DNA of 64,000 bases from Pseudomonas alcaligenes (GTDB lineage: Bacteria > Pseudomonadota > Gammaproteobacteria > Pseudomonadales > Pseudomonadaceae): assembly GCF_014490745.1 (NCBI RefSeq), contig NZ_LZEU01000001.1:2817501-2881500 (forward strand), given 5' to 3'. Shown piece after piece: positions 8,915 to 17,250 of this stretch. Every line of letters begins with the position of its first letter. Position 1 is the first letter of the stretch. The notes beneath the pieces are model-generated. The model had not been told where the DNA came from. It made no database searches and was given only the letters and a program-made list of their open reading frames with translations. The translations under genes and the position numbers were made by a program.

Positions 8915-10410
8915 TGGCTCTCCCCTAATTTGGCGACCAGCGTTGGGTAATTTTGAAATGGCTCCGTCCTGAGCATCGACTTGCGAGCCTCTTCGATACT
9001 CAAGCCTTTACGCTCGATCAAGTCATTGAACAGTACGCTTGCAACCTCGATCACGGCCGCATTGGGCTCACCCTCAAAGCCGGTTCGCGGTGTTTCTTTA
9101 TTCTCGGCTGTATCGAGCCATATCCGCTGGACAGGCACCGTTTCCTCGACGACCCGCAGCATTGCCCGGACAAGGTCAGCTTTGCCGCCAACCGACTCGA
9201 TTACCGCAGCCACTGCCGGATGCCCCTCGTCAATGCGGTAGCGCACACCACCTTTAAGTCGCTCGACACGCCATGCTTGTTGCTCAACCTTGAGACCTCC
9301 TGGGCCTGGCATTGGCGTGCCACGAAATGCAAAGACCCTTCTAGCTCTTTCTCTCGTATCCTCAGCCAGCTTCGTAAGCCATGGGCGCACAGCCACCGGA
9401 GGCCGTGCAGTCGACTTCTTGACATCGATCTTCCAAGTGGCATCGGCAGTGTTAGGGATATCTAATCTGATTCTGGCAAGCCTTTGAGGCTCCTCTCGGT
9501 TCCATGCGCGCCCCTGCCCCAGCCCGAGCCATCCACCTGCCAGAAGCAAACGTCGGTTGCGATATACATAAAATCCCTGCTGGGATGTCCACCCCTCTGG
9601 CCCTCCTGCCTTACAGTACTCCTCGTCGGAGATGCGATCCTTGTGCGGCAGAACATGACATTGAGCCTCAACGAGGCCTGAAGGTGTAAGGATTTGAGCG
9701 ACTGGCGAATGCCACGGCTTCGCAGGGTGGCCTGCCATAAAGGGATCCCAAGGGCTCACCAGCTTGTCGTTGATGAGCAGCCGGAAAACCGGATTCGGCC
9801 CCTCCAGCAAGCGATGGAAGACCATTGCTAGGCGTAGCTCGACATCGTCTATCAAGTCTGCAAAGTGGTCGAGGTCATAACCAGGTGTAACGATTCGATC
9901 CAACCGCTCCCAAAGAACCATTGTTCCAGAGCAGAGTGCTTCGGCCGGTTCAACGAAAGTTTCGGAACCATGAGTCGGCCCCTCAAACATCCTCCAGCCG
10001 TCGTCCGGTGAAGCCGCAATGGCATCGAGATCCCAACGCAGACAGGATACTGGGCCACTCACCTTTCGAGACGCGACAGTGAGACAGCGGCACTGAGAAA
10101 AGGATGCAGTTTTTAACCCCATCCCAAAACGGCCGAGATCACCAGGCTCACGCTCATCAAGAGGGCTCTTGGCTCCCAGCGTCATTGCAATCTCTAACTC
10201 GGTGTCATCCATTCCTCGACCATTGTCCAAGATGGAGATCCGACTTCTCTCACCATCCCAGTCGAATTTCACATGAACCACTGATGCGCCAGCGGAAACA
10301 CTGTTATCAATCACATCAGCCAAAGCAGCTGCTGTCGAGTAACCAAGGCCACGCAGGGCTTCCAGCATTGCCCCTGCTCGTGGCGGAGCAAATCGGGTTC
10401 TCACGTTCAT
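8911..10410 (-). CDS. GHKL ATPase of the MutL/MORC type
   Basis: A 499-residue ATPase with the Bergerat (GHKL) fold at its N-terminus: N box [14 protein letters not shown] near residue 35, G1 box DNGRGMDD near 62, and G2 box [14 protein letters not shown] near 93. Prokaryotic MORC-like/MutL-like ATPases of this kind were described as the ATPase component of restriction-type operons that also carry Z1, AIPR and Vsr genes, exactly the neighbours here. ATP-driven dimer clamping on DNA is the expected activity. It overlaps the sigma-like gene upstream and the Z1 gene downstream by 4 bases each. It is not a mismatch-repair MutL, since it lacks an evident MutL C-terminal region. Confidence 0.88.
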   Translation of the reverse strand: MNVRTRFAPPRAGAMLEALRGLGYSTAAALADVIDNSVSAGASVVHVKFDWDGERSRISILDNGRGMDDTELEIAMTLGAKSPLDEREPGDLGRFGMGLKTASFSQCRCLTVASRKVSGPVSCLRWDLDAIAASPDDGWRMFEGPTHGSETFVEPAEALCSGTMVLWERLDRIVTPGYDLDHFADLIDDVELRLAMVFHRLLEGPNPVFRLLINDKLVSPWDPFMAGHPAKPWHSPVAQILTPSGLVEAQCHVLPHKDRISDEEYCKAGGPEGWTSQQGFYVYRNRRLLLAGGWLGLGQGRAWNREEPQRLARIRLDIPNTADATWKIDVKKSTARPPVAVRPWLTKLAEDTRERARRVFAFRGTPMPGPGGLKVEQQAWRVERLKGGVRYRIDEGHPAVAAVIESVGGKADLVRAMLRVVEETVPVQRIWLDTAENKETPRTGFEGEPNAAVIEVASVLFNDLIERKGLSIEEARKSMLRTEPFQNYPTLVAKLGESQ

Positions 10411-13043
10411 TTGACGTAGGTATTTCCTAGATGAAGGGTAAATCCGGCATTCACCAGCTTCCGGGCAATACTGCGCATCGCCGCATCTGACCGGGCCGAA
10501 AACGACACGCGGATCTGCCCTCCATGGGGGCGAGCGTCCTCTACCATAAGCCCCAACATTCGAGCCTCTTCGAGAAGCTCGGAATGCAGTTCATATTGGC
10601 GCCCGGATACTGCCTCATGGCTTCTCGCTGAAACAGACTGCTCGACGGGTTGGAAAACATCCCTCAGCGGATCAGTGTGCTGTTGAACACACCCCATCCC
10701 CCGAGCATGCTTATTTTCGGGAGATTCTGAAATTTTCTCTGGGAAGGAAGGCGGCGCGGAGGGACGCGACCACTCAAATTGATCCCCCATGTACAGGGCA
10801 AAATTTTCTTTTTTTGCAGGGATGGATAATTTCCCCAAGGCCTTTGATTCAATTTGTCGAACTCGTTCGCGAGTAACATTGAATCGAAGCCCCACCTCTT
10901 CCAACGTCAAGAGCTCCTCGCCCCCAAGACCAAAGCGAAGCTTGATTACCTCGGCAGAGCGCTCATCAAGGCCGCCAACAACGCTGAGAATGAGCTCCCG
11001 AAGAGAGTCTTTCTCAGCTGCAAGAGCAGGATCTGAAGCCTCTAACTCCACCAGGGTGTCGATACGAGGAAACCCAGTATCTTCGCTGACCTCATCTAAC
11101 GAGACGACCTCATCAAATGTCGCCAAGAGAAACCTGACCTTATCGATGGGTATCCCCATTCGTTGAGAGGTCTCGATTGCGGTTTCCGAACTACCCGTCC
11201 TGTTTTCATATCGAGCCCTCTGGCGCAACATAGGCAGGGCATCTTTGTGAATGTGAACCGGCACACGAATGGTCCTGGCTTGGTTGTCTATTGCGCGAGA
11301 TATATGCTGACGAATCCACCACATTGCGTAGGTGGAAAATCTGAACCCCTTCCGCCAGTCATAGCGCTCAACGGCTTTGATCAAGCCAATGTTTCCCTCC
11401 TGCACCAGATCGTCGAAGGGAAGCTCAGACCACATATATTTTCTAGCAATGGAGTACACCAGGCGCAGATTAGCGAGAGTCATCCGCTCCCTTGCATCGG
11501 CCTGACGCCGGACTGCAGATATAAAGGATTGAGCCGCGGAGTCAGCCTCCGCATTGCGCGCAAGCTCTAACAGGAACCCTCTGGAAAGACCGGCGGCTAA
11601 AAGTGCCAAGCGAATTTTGGTTGGATCACTACCCGCAGATCTTGCTTCGGAGATAGCAGAAACAAATGCGGCTGCGTCTGAGTCGAGTGTGTATTCCTCA
11701 TCTTCGACTTCCTCGTCAGAGGATGCATTCCCAACATTTGCTTCGTCACCCTCAACGCCTCCTTGTTCGGAACTAAATATCTTGTGATCAGCCTCTCCGC
11801 GAGCCACCCTGTCTGCAGCCTCGAAGACAACAGAAAGCCCCAAGGGCCAGCAAGAGAGGGCGTCCAACGCCAGAGCGCCGGCCTCCTCCATCTCCCGACC
11901 TAAAGAAACCTCCTCTTCAGCTGACAGCAGGCCCGCCTTGAGACCTTTGACGTAGTATCTCAGCGGCTCATTGCTACCTGAGGCGAGATCTTCAGTGAAA
12001 TCTAAGGCCTCCGCCAGTAGCAGCTCCTCTTCAACCGTCGGCTCACTGGGCACCACCCGACAAGCCAACTCCTCCCATTCATCGACCACTACGCCGAGAT
12101 CGCCTAAAACGAGAGTCAGCAGACGTTCAGTCTCTTTATTGCGGAAGGTGTCAGCCCCACGGCATACATCGGCGAGAGCTGCCTCGGATACGGTTCCTTC
12201 ACGGAGCCCTCGGAAGAGCAAGCCACGAATGCTCTCCCTATCATCACTTGCTAGCGGAAGAGCCCTTTCTGGAAGGAACAGCTCTACGTCGCTCCATTCC
12301 TCATCGTTGTCGATCGCCTTATGTCGACCGATCACTTCCTGAAGTGCACTGGAGCCTTCAATGACTCTCTTGTCACCTACCGGAGCAATTGCTTCCGACT
12401 CCGCCACCCAATCGCTTTCGAAGTCCGAGTCGAGAGGCTCGTCGTCAATATCGATAAAGCTTGAGTGCGCCTCCTTTTCCACGACCATTACAGGCCCAAC
12501 GGAGAGATATTCCACCTCGGGGATAGAGAGCCCAAGAGTGGGGAGGATGTCGGAAGCACCTACTTCATTGCCAGGAGGCGTAACCACGGCCGCTTCATCC
12601 ACCGATTCGCAGCTAGCTAGCTCGCCCGAAAGGGAAACCTGAAAAACCTCTGCTATCGCTGCTAGGTGCGAGGTCGGCGCTATTGACAGCGACAGCCCTT
12701 CGTCGGAAAGCCTGTTCTCATTCACTGGGCCGAAAGTGTCTAGAGCCTCTCGCAGCAGAGCAATGCACTCGGGACATCCCCCCTTCTCCGCGTAGACTAG
12801 AGCACCCCGGCCTTCAGGGTCGAACAGCCCCGGATCTGCTCCAGCAGCCAAAAGCAGCCGTACAACACCCTTCTTCCTTCGTGCGGAAGCAAGCATCAGA
12901 GGAGTAGCTCCTCCACTGTCCCGCGCATCGAGGTCATCCCCCCGGGCAATATGGAGCTTGACAGCAACCTCTACGCCGGCAATCGCCGCCATGCGAAGCA
13001 AAGGGTTAAGTGCCACCACCGGGCTATCCACGCGCCCGGCCAT
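10407..13043 (-). CDS. Ankyrin-repeat / RNA polymerase sigma-70 fusion protein
   Basis: An 878-residue protein at the head of the Mza-like operon. Residues about 1-90 hold ankyrin-like repeats ([38 protein letters not shown]). A long acidic middle follows. Around 360 is a sigma region 1.2-like segment ([17 protein letters not shown]), at about 515-590 a complete region 2 ([53 protein letters not shown]), then region 3, and near 720 region 4 with the helix-turn-helix ([20 protein letters not shown]). About 130 extra residues follow. It looks like a full promoter-recognising sigma factor rather than a remnant. The stop overlaps the next gene by 4 bases. It may direct RNA polymerase to its own operon or act as a sensor; that is inference. 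Confidence 0.85.
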   Translation of the reverse strand: MAGRVDSPVVALNPLLRMAAIAGVEVAVKLHIARGDDLDARDSGGATPLMLASARRKKGVVRLLLAAGADPGLFDPEGRGALVYAEKGGCPECIALLREALDTFGPVNENRLSDEGLSLSIAPTSHLAAIAEVFQVSLSGELASCESVDEAAVVTPPGNEVGASDILPTLGLSIPEVEYLSVGPVMVVEKEAHSSFIDIDDEPLDSDFESDWVAESEAIAPVGDKRVIEGSSALQEVIGRHKAIDNDEEWSDVELFLPERALPLASDDRESIRGLLFRGLREGTVSEAALADVCRGADTFRNKETERLLTLVLGDLGVVVDEWEELACRVVPSEPTVEEELLLAEALDFTEDLASGSNEPLRYYVKGLKAGLLSAEEEVSLGREMEEAGALALDALSCWPLGLSVVFEAADRVARGEADHKIFSSEQGGVEGDEANVGNASSDEEVEDEEYTLDSDAAAFVSAISEARSAGSDPTKIRLALLAAGLSRGFLLELARNAEADSAAQSFISAVRRQADARERMTLANLRLVYSIARKYMWSELPFDDLVQEGNIGLIKAVERYDWRKGFRFSTYAMWWIRQHISRAIDNQARTIRVPVHIHKDALPMLRQRARYENRTGSSETAIETSQRMGIPIDKVRFLLATFDEVVSLDEVSEDTGFPRIDTLVELEASDPALAAEKDSLRELILSVVGGLDERSAEVIKLRFGLGGEELLTLEEVGLRFNVTRERVRQIESKALGKLSIPAKKENFALYMGDQFEWSRPSAPPSFPEKISESPENKHARGMGCVQQHTDPLRDVFQPVEQSVSARSHEAVSGRQYELHSELLEEARMLGLMVEDARPHGGQIRVSFSARSDAAMRSIARKLVNAGFTLHLGNTYVK

Positions 13044-13128
13044 ATGTCTGGACTAGGCGTCCGGCGGCAATTACCAGCGAGATGAATTTGCTGCAGGTCT
13101 CTTGTTCTGAGAGCGACTTCTTGTCCAT
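13024..13128 (-). pseudogene. Fragment of the start of a type I restriction gene (hsdR-like)
   Basis: An ATG at 13126-13128 opens 34 codons that begin MDKKSLSEQETCSKFI, which closely resembles the start of HsdR-type restriction subunits (MDKK-LSE-DIC-KFI). The resemblance fades after about 23 residues and the frame stops at 13024, 20 bases inside the sigma-like gene. I read it as the stub of an hsdR gene replaced by the present operon; an accidental leader peptide is the alternative. The rest of 13129-13380 shows no gene. Confidence 0.45.
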
Positions 13129-13380
13129 GTTACAAATCCTATCCGGCATGAAATGTCATGCCTGCCCTACCGGGCAAAAATGGCTCAGGCCTGGCAACAG
13201 CTGGGCAAGGATTGGCGTCCCGGGTCGCTCGGAAACACTGATGAGGGGCCATCCTTGAAGATACTGCGGCCTGCCATGATGCGACTGCGATCACAATATC
13301 CACCTGGGCTACATGGGTAAAGGTCGAGAACTGTTGGATCGTGACTTTTTTGCACATCTGTTCAGCTTTTGATCGCTGAC

Positions 13381-13710
13381 TCAGGCCGCACGCGCTTCCC
13401 CGTGCCGCCAGTCGCAACGACGATGGTGGTGAGCACCGGGCTTGCTGGCACAGAACACCGCCTCGCGGTGCCCAACGGTGATCACCTCACCATTGCGCAC
13501 AACCACATAGCAATTACGCGCCTTCTCCGCCAACTGCCGCTCTGCAGCGCCAAGGCGCAACAGCAGGCGCTGAAAGTGCCCACGGTCGAAGTAGTACACA
13601 CGGGCACCTCGGTTCCATGTATGGCTGCCATAGCCAATAAGCCATTCGATCTGCTGGATGCGGATGCCGCGCTGACTGCAACGTTGCACGGCGTGTGCGG
13701 TGAGTTCCAT
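13381..13710 (-). CDS. DUF4258-type small protein
   Basis: A 109-residue protein starting MELTAHAVQRCSQRGI, the pattern of DUF4258 proteins, in which a histidine and an arginine-rich RCxQRGI segment precede a beta-rich RNase-toxin-like fold. A later segment, NCYVVVRNGEVITVGHRE, fits the family's C-terminal half. The ATG at 13710 is chosen over an upstream in-frame start because AGGAG lies just ahead of it. It is the leftmost member of a run of small minus-strand genes. DUF4258 proteins occur singly and in toxin-antitoxin or defence settings; no antitoxin partner is evident next to it. Confidence 0.7.
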   Translation of the reverse strand: MELTAHAVQRCSQRGIRIQQIEWLIGYGSHTWNRGARVYYFDRGHFQRLLLRLGAAERQLAEKARNCYVVVRNGEVITVGHREAVFCASKPGAHHHRRCDWRHGEARAA

Positions 13711-13989
13711 TGCCTTGCTCCTGTACCTGCTGCCTGTTCGCGACACGCCTGGGCGGTCATCCCTGACCGGCGTAGCCTTCTCATGCCCACATCCGTTAGG
13801 CATAGCTGCAGGATATGTCGCTAAACTGGACATACCAATAATGGGCGTTTGTACAGGTCAATTTTTCAAGCGGGTTAGCAGAGCAAAATCAATCAAAAGC
13901 CAGCGTTGTTCGACTTTCATCGACTCATACGCCAACTATCGATGCACGCTCAGCCGGCTCAACTGTTCGGCAATGGGGCTGTTTGCTGC

Positions 13990-14664
13990 TCATTTCTTGG
14001 ATACAGAAAGAATGACGGTATCTTTGATCTGACACTTGCCTAGCTCACCGCTCATGCCCCAATGATTGGATGACATGCGCCCTTGATTGACCGACGAGCC
14101 ATGACCATCAAATACCTCCAGTACGGCATTCCAGAGACTCACTTTGGGGAGTTCATGACCAGGATCGAGACATAACAGATGGGTCAGTTGGGGTTTGCCC
14201 TCCAGCAGCACGCCTTGGCACCCCACTACTAACATCCAGTGGCCACCGCCACCAGGCCACTCAACACCAATAATCGGCATGTCTCCAGACTCTATGGCAT
14301 CCGCAACATTGTTGAAGACCTGTCTTTTGGCACCCTCGACATACCTGGCCTGCAAGCCAACGCCCTTGAAGTGGTCAGTCAACCATTGCAGGTCATCTCC
14401 ATTAGTTCCCTCACTACTCAGCACCCCAAAATCGTATAACGCGTCTCGAAACCGCCCCTCACGCGTGCGACCATCCCACAGATCCATGCTCCTGGCCGAC
14501 TTGCGCGTCATAAGCCCTAGGGCAATAAGCGCTGAAACCATGCAATACGGGCCACAGGCCCCATCCAAATCCCCCTGGCGCAGATGGATCAGCTCTCCAC
14601 TTTCAGAGGATACCGGCCCTTCAGCTGATGCCTTGAACAACGGGCTCACCAACATGGTTTGCAT
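13990..14664 (-). CDS. Papain-like cysteine peptidase (C39-like fold)
   Basis: A 224-residue cytosolic-looking protein with the triad of papain-like or C39-like peptidases: Cys in LDGACGPYCMVSALIALG near residue 40, His in GGGGHWMLVVG near 145, and Asp in LCLDPGH about 20 residues later. No signal peptide or membrane segment is present. The ATG at 14664 is supported by AGGAGG eight bases upstream; a GTG six bases earlier is too close to it. The gene stands alone, with 146 bases to the next upstream gene. Related peptidases process peptides or act in toxin and immune systems; its substrate is unknown. Confidence 0.72.
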   Translation of the reverse strand: MQTMLVSPLFKASAEGPVSSESGELIHLRQGDLDGACGPYCMVSALIALGLMTRKSARSMDLWDGRTREGRFRDALYDFGVLSSEGTNGDDLQWLTDHFKGVGLQARYVEGAKRQVFNNVADAIESGDMPIIGVEWPGGGGHWMLVVGCQGVLLEGKPQLTHLLCLDPGHELPKVSLWNAVLEVFDGHGSSVNQGRMSSNHWGMSGELGKCQIKDTVILSVSKK

Positions 14665-14811
14665 ACTCACAACCTCCTTCTATCAGTCTGCAAAGAGCAG
14701 GCATGCTTGAAACGGTTACTCGAGCAAGGGGCTTCCTCTACGGTCAGGGCTCTAGTCCTTGCACGATTACTTCGCGGAGAAGCTTGTCTCGCTCTGCCTG
14801 CGTGCAATTGG

Positions 14812-15087
14812 CTAGCTCATGGAAAAAATGCAGGGAGTATGAATAGGCCCGTCGTCTCTTGACCCACACATGGGATGAGGCAAGGGATAGCTCATAAAAA
14901 AGCGCCGTTCATAGCGCCAAGCCATTCGCCCAACACGCATGCAAAACAGATCGTCCTGACCGAGCAGCAACTGCTCAACACGCCCTCTGCTATCGCCCCC
15001 ATCAGTCACTTCGGCAGTTGCGAAGCGCCACTGCAGGATTTTCTCAATCTGCTGTAGGCGCGCCTCTCGATGTGTTCGAAACTCCAT
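14812..15087 (-). CDS. Hypothetical protein, 91 residues
   Basis: A short frame beginning MEFRTHREARLQQIEKILQW with an arginine-rich amphipathic helix at the N-terminus. No known domain is visible. The ATG at 15087 is preceded only by a weak AGGG. It sits in a series of similarly oriented small genes between the cysteine peptidase and the zinc-ribbon protein, which supports it being real. The C-terminal third (YPLPHPMCGSRDDGPIHTPC) looks less protein-like, so the true gene could be shorter or degenerate. Confidence 0.45.
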   Translation of the reverse strand: MEFRTHREARLQQIEKILQWRFATAEVTDGGDSRGRVEQLLLGQDDLFCMRVGRMAWRYERRFFMSYPLPHPMCGSRDDGPIHTPCIFSMS

Positions 15088-15159
15088 ATTTACCCTGTCC
15101 AAGCACTGGCCAGCTGCGCGACCAAGAGCTCTCAGTAAGAGGCCGAAACGCCCTAGCGC

Positions 15160-15480
15160 TCAACACATCGTCGAGATTGTTTCTGGGAGCAAACTGTCAT
15201 GAAGGCAATCAGGGCAACGTGCGCGCGCTGGAAATGGCTCTGCCGGGGCTTCTAGTCGTATCCCTACACCATCTGGATGCAGATACTCACAGCTCAGCAA
15301 ATACCCCTCAGGACTCAACTCAACAGTAACGGTGCGATGAGGAGTGCCCCCTCTCATCAACGATCGCTTATAGCCACAATGGCTACAAACATAAAAGAGA
15401 ACCATGCGTGAAATCGGCCTATCTCGGGACGGAGATGTAGCGTGAATTTCGTATGTTCCCTCGGTTTTCACGCCTGTCAC
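15160..15480 (-). CDS. Small zinc-ribbon-like protein
   Basis: About 106 residues with two CxxC knuckles, CSHCGYKR near residue 32 and CPDCLHD near 88, separated by a beta-rich segment. This arrangement suggests a zinc-ribbon fold. The start is uncertain: the frame opens with GTG at 15480, but a second GTG three codons later is better spaced from AGAAGG, and an ATG at 15405 would still keep both knuckles. It is one of the small minus-strand genes between 13381 and 17225. No function can be assigned beyond likely metal binding. Confidence 0.5.
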   Translation of the reverse strand: MTGVKTEGTYEIHATSPSRDRPISRMVLFYVCSHCGYKRSLMRGGTPHRTVTVELSPEGYLLSCEYLHPDGVGIRLEAPAEPFPARARCPDCLHDSLLPETISTMC

Positions 15481-15595
15481 CTTCTAGATCGACTTCAGAC
15501 ATAGAGGCCATCGGCACGCTGGAAGCTTTGAATAAGCTCCCTCGGAAACCTCTTCAGCCCCTAGGTAAATTACAACTCTCTTCGGGAAACAGCTT

Positions 15596-16045
15596 TCAAG
15601 CTTTCCGACCAAGCGCTCCCTGTAAGCCCTCGACAGACTCAAGGTCTTCGGCCACGCGCTCTAGTAGCTTGTGAATTTGGGTTAGACGGCCCTCAAGCAG
15701 CTCGGCATATCCCAGTAGAATGTGCCTGGAAAGATCAGACAAGCTGCCAACCACCTCTGTATCCCCGTATACATCATCAAGAAAACTGGGGGCATCCAAG
15801 TGGTTTACCACCTGTCTGAACTCTGCAAGATCAGACTCGGCATCACTCCATGCCTCCTCTTCGGAGCAACCCTCTTCTATTGCTCCGGCATACACTTGGA
15901 ACACCTCTGCAATCTGAGAAGCCTGCTCGATCCACTCACCGATGCCTTCAAACGAGCGCCTATCAAAAGTCATCTGCCGACTTTGTGTCAGCAGCTTTTC
16001 TAGTTCTTCGCTCTGCTGCATGCGGCTTGGCGCAGGGTTGGTCAT
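15596..16045 (-). CDS. Hypothetical acidic helical protein
   Basis: A 149-residue, strongly acidic and helical protein starting MTNPAPSRMQQSEELEKLL. It contains no recognised motif, signal or membrane segment. The ATG at 16045 has GAGGTG a few bases upstream, better placed than for the GTG at 16057. It is read in the same direction as the uracil-glycosylase-like gene upstream, with about 120 bases between. Acidic helical proteins of this size are often inhibitors or adaptors, but nothing here shows that. Confidence 0.6.
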   Translation of the reverse strand: MTNPAPSRMQQSEELEKLLTQSRQMTFDRRSFEGIGEWIEQASQIAEVFQVYAGAIEEGCSEEEAWSDAESDLAEFRQVVNHLDAPSFLDDVYGDTEVVGSLSDLSRHILLGYAELLEGRLTQIHKLLERVAEDLESVEGLQGALGRKA

Positions 16046-16165
16046 TGGACACCTCACTGGAAGGACGCCGGCGTATGGTCACCAGCAGATGCGACAAAAT
16101 AAGACGTACACGACACGAATCAAAGCCCGTGTGGGCATGGATAAAGCGCCATCCTTGCATTCTCA

Positions 16166-16855
16166 TCATCCTTGGCCGGCGAGCAGATGCGCCGAAATAT
16201 TGCGGAGAGCATCCTCCCGATGTATTGCAGCTGTGACATGGCGTGGATGACTCGTGCGATAACACAAGGTATCGCCCAGATAGAATTCCCACAGCGCCTT
16301 TTTTTCCAGTACTCGACTACGGTCTATCAGCCCATCCAAGGATCGTTTCAGATCCGCGTCATAACGCCAGCCCGTGACAAATATGATCGACTGAGGCCGT
16401 ATGACCCTTAACTGCTCACGCAGCAACTGCATGGACAGCTCCTGCACTGCAGCAAAAGACTTGGAGTCCTTCTTGGGCGAGCCTTTTTGATAGGCCACCG
16501 CGAATAAATTACCCCAGCCGATTTCCTCACGCGGGCAGCCAAGCTTTTCCGCGGCATATTGGTGAAAGCGCCCAAAGCAGGATCGACCAGGTGACTTGAT
16601 CTGGTACTCCTCATGTCTCTGCATGGCGTGTTCAATGTAGCCCCTCAGATCCCCATCATGGATCCGGTTGAAAGAACCATTCCAAGCTCGGGTCTCCATG
16701 CCAATGATCATGAGCTTCATCGGCTTTTCTGCTGCCGATGGCAAGAACACTCCGGTCAACCCACCGCTACAGCCATCAAACTTGGCCAGCATCTCTTGGC
16801 TAAGTACGGCTTGGTAGGCATCCCCAAGACGCTGTCTTATATGCAACGACTGCAT
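16166..16855 (-). CDS. Possible uracil-DNA-glycosylase-fold protein
   Basis: A 229-residue protein starting MQSLHIRQRLGD. Three segments resemble the uracil-DNA glycosylase superfamily: KLMIIGMETRAWNG at about residue 47 in the place of the first beta strand and loop, GWGNLFAVAYQ in the middle, and YRTSHPRH near residue 205 in the place of the family's HPS/HPRH loop. The catalytic residues are not diagnostic, so it could be a divergent, non-catalytic relative. The ATG at 16855 has GGGAG eight bases ahead. It lies 16 bases after the next upstream gene, so the two form a small operon. Confidence 0.6.
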   Translation of the reverse strand: MQSLHIRQRLGDAYQAVLSQEMLAKFDGCSGGLTGVFLPSAAEKPMKLMIIGMETRAWNGSFNRIHDGDLRGYIEHAMQRHEEYQIKSPGRSCFGRFHQYAAEKLGCPREEIGWGNLFAVAYQKGSPKKDSKSFAAVQELSMQLLREQLRVIRPQSIIFVTGWRYDADLKRSLDGLIDRSRVLEKKALWEFYLGDTLCYRTSHPRHVTAAIHREDALRNISAHLLAGQG

Positions 16856-16871
16856 TAGCACTACTCCCTGG

Positions 16872-17225
16872 CTACCAACCTCGACGGGCCCGAACCATAA
16901 CGTCACCGCCGCCATTAAGCAGCCAGACGACAGATGGTCTGGACTGCTCCAACCGCAAAACACCGTCGCGGCAATTCTGCTCCTGACATCGCGTTCGATA
17001 GATGATCAAGTCATCCAGAAGAGCGAGTGCAGAGGTTTTAAAACCCGACGCCTCCAGGGTTTCAAGATCAGCGTCCGAAAAGAAGAAGGAGGCTGCGTCG
17101 AGTCGATTTTCAGCAGTCACGCTATGGAACACGATTTCCCCGTCCACAGCTGTCTCCTTCAAAAATTGCTCGCACAGTTGCGCCAACCGAAAACTCTCGA
17201 ATGCAAAGTCGTACGACTCCTGCAT
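16872..17225 (-). CDS. Hypothetical protein, 117 residues
   Basis: A small soluble protein starting MQESYDFAFESFRLAQ with no recognised domain. The ATG at 17225 is clearly the start: it has GAGGAGG immediately upstream, while the frame above it only shadows the end of rmuC. It precedes the glycosylase-fold gene by 16 bases and follows rmuC by 25 bases, so these three may share a transcript. Function unknown. Confidence 0.65.
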   Translation of the reverse strand: MQESYDFAFESFRLAQLCEQFLKETAVDGEIVFHSVTAENRLDAASFFFSDADLETLEASGFKTSALALLDDLIIYRTRCQEQNCRDGVLRLEQSRPSVVWLLNGGGDVMVRARRGW

Positions 17226-17250
17226 GTACACCTCCTCAGCTCTAATGCGC

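Noticed and set aside
13139..13417. A 92-codon minus-strand frame between the sigma-like gene and the DUF4258 gene
   Set aside because: No ribosome-binding site or recognisable sequence; it lies in the probable promoter region.
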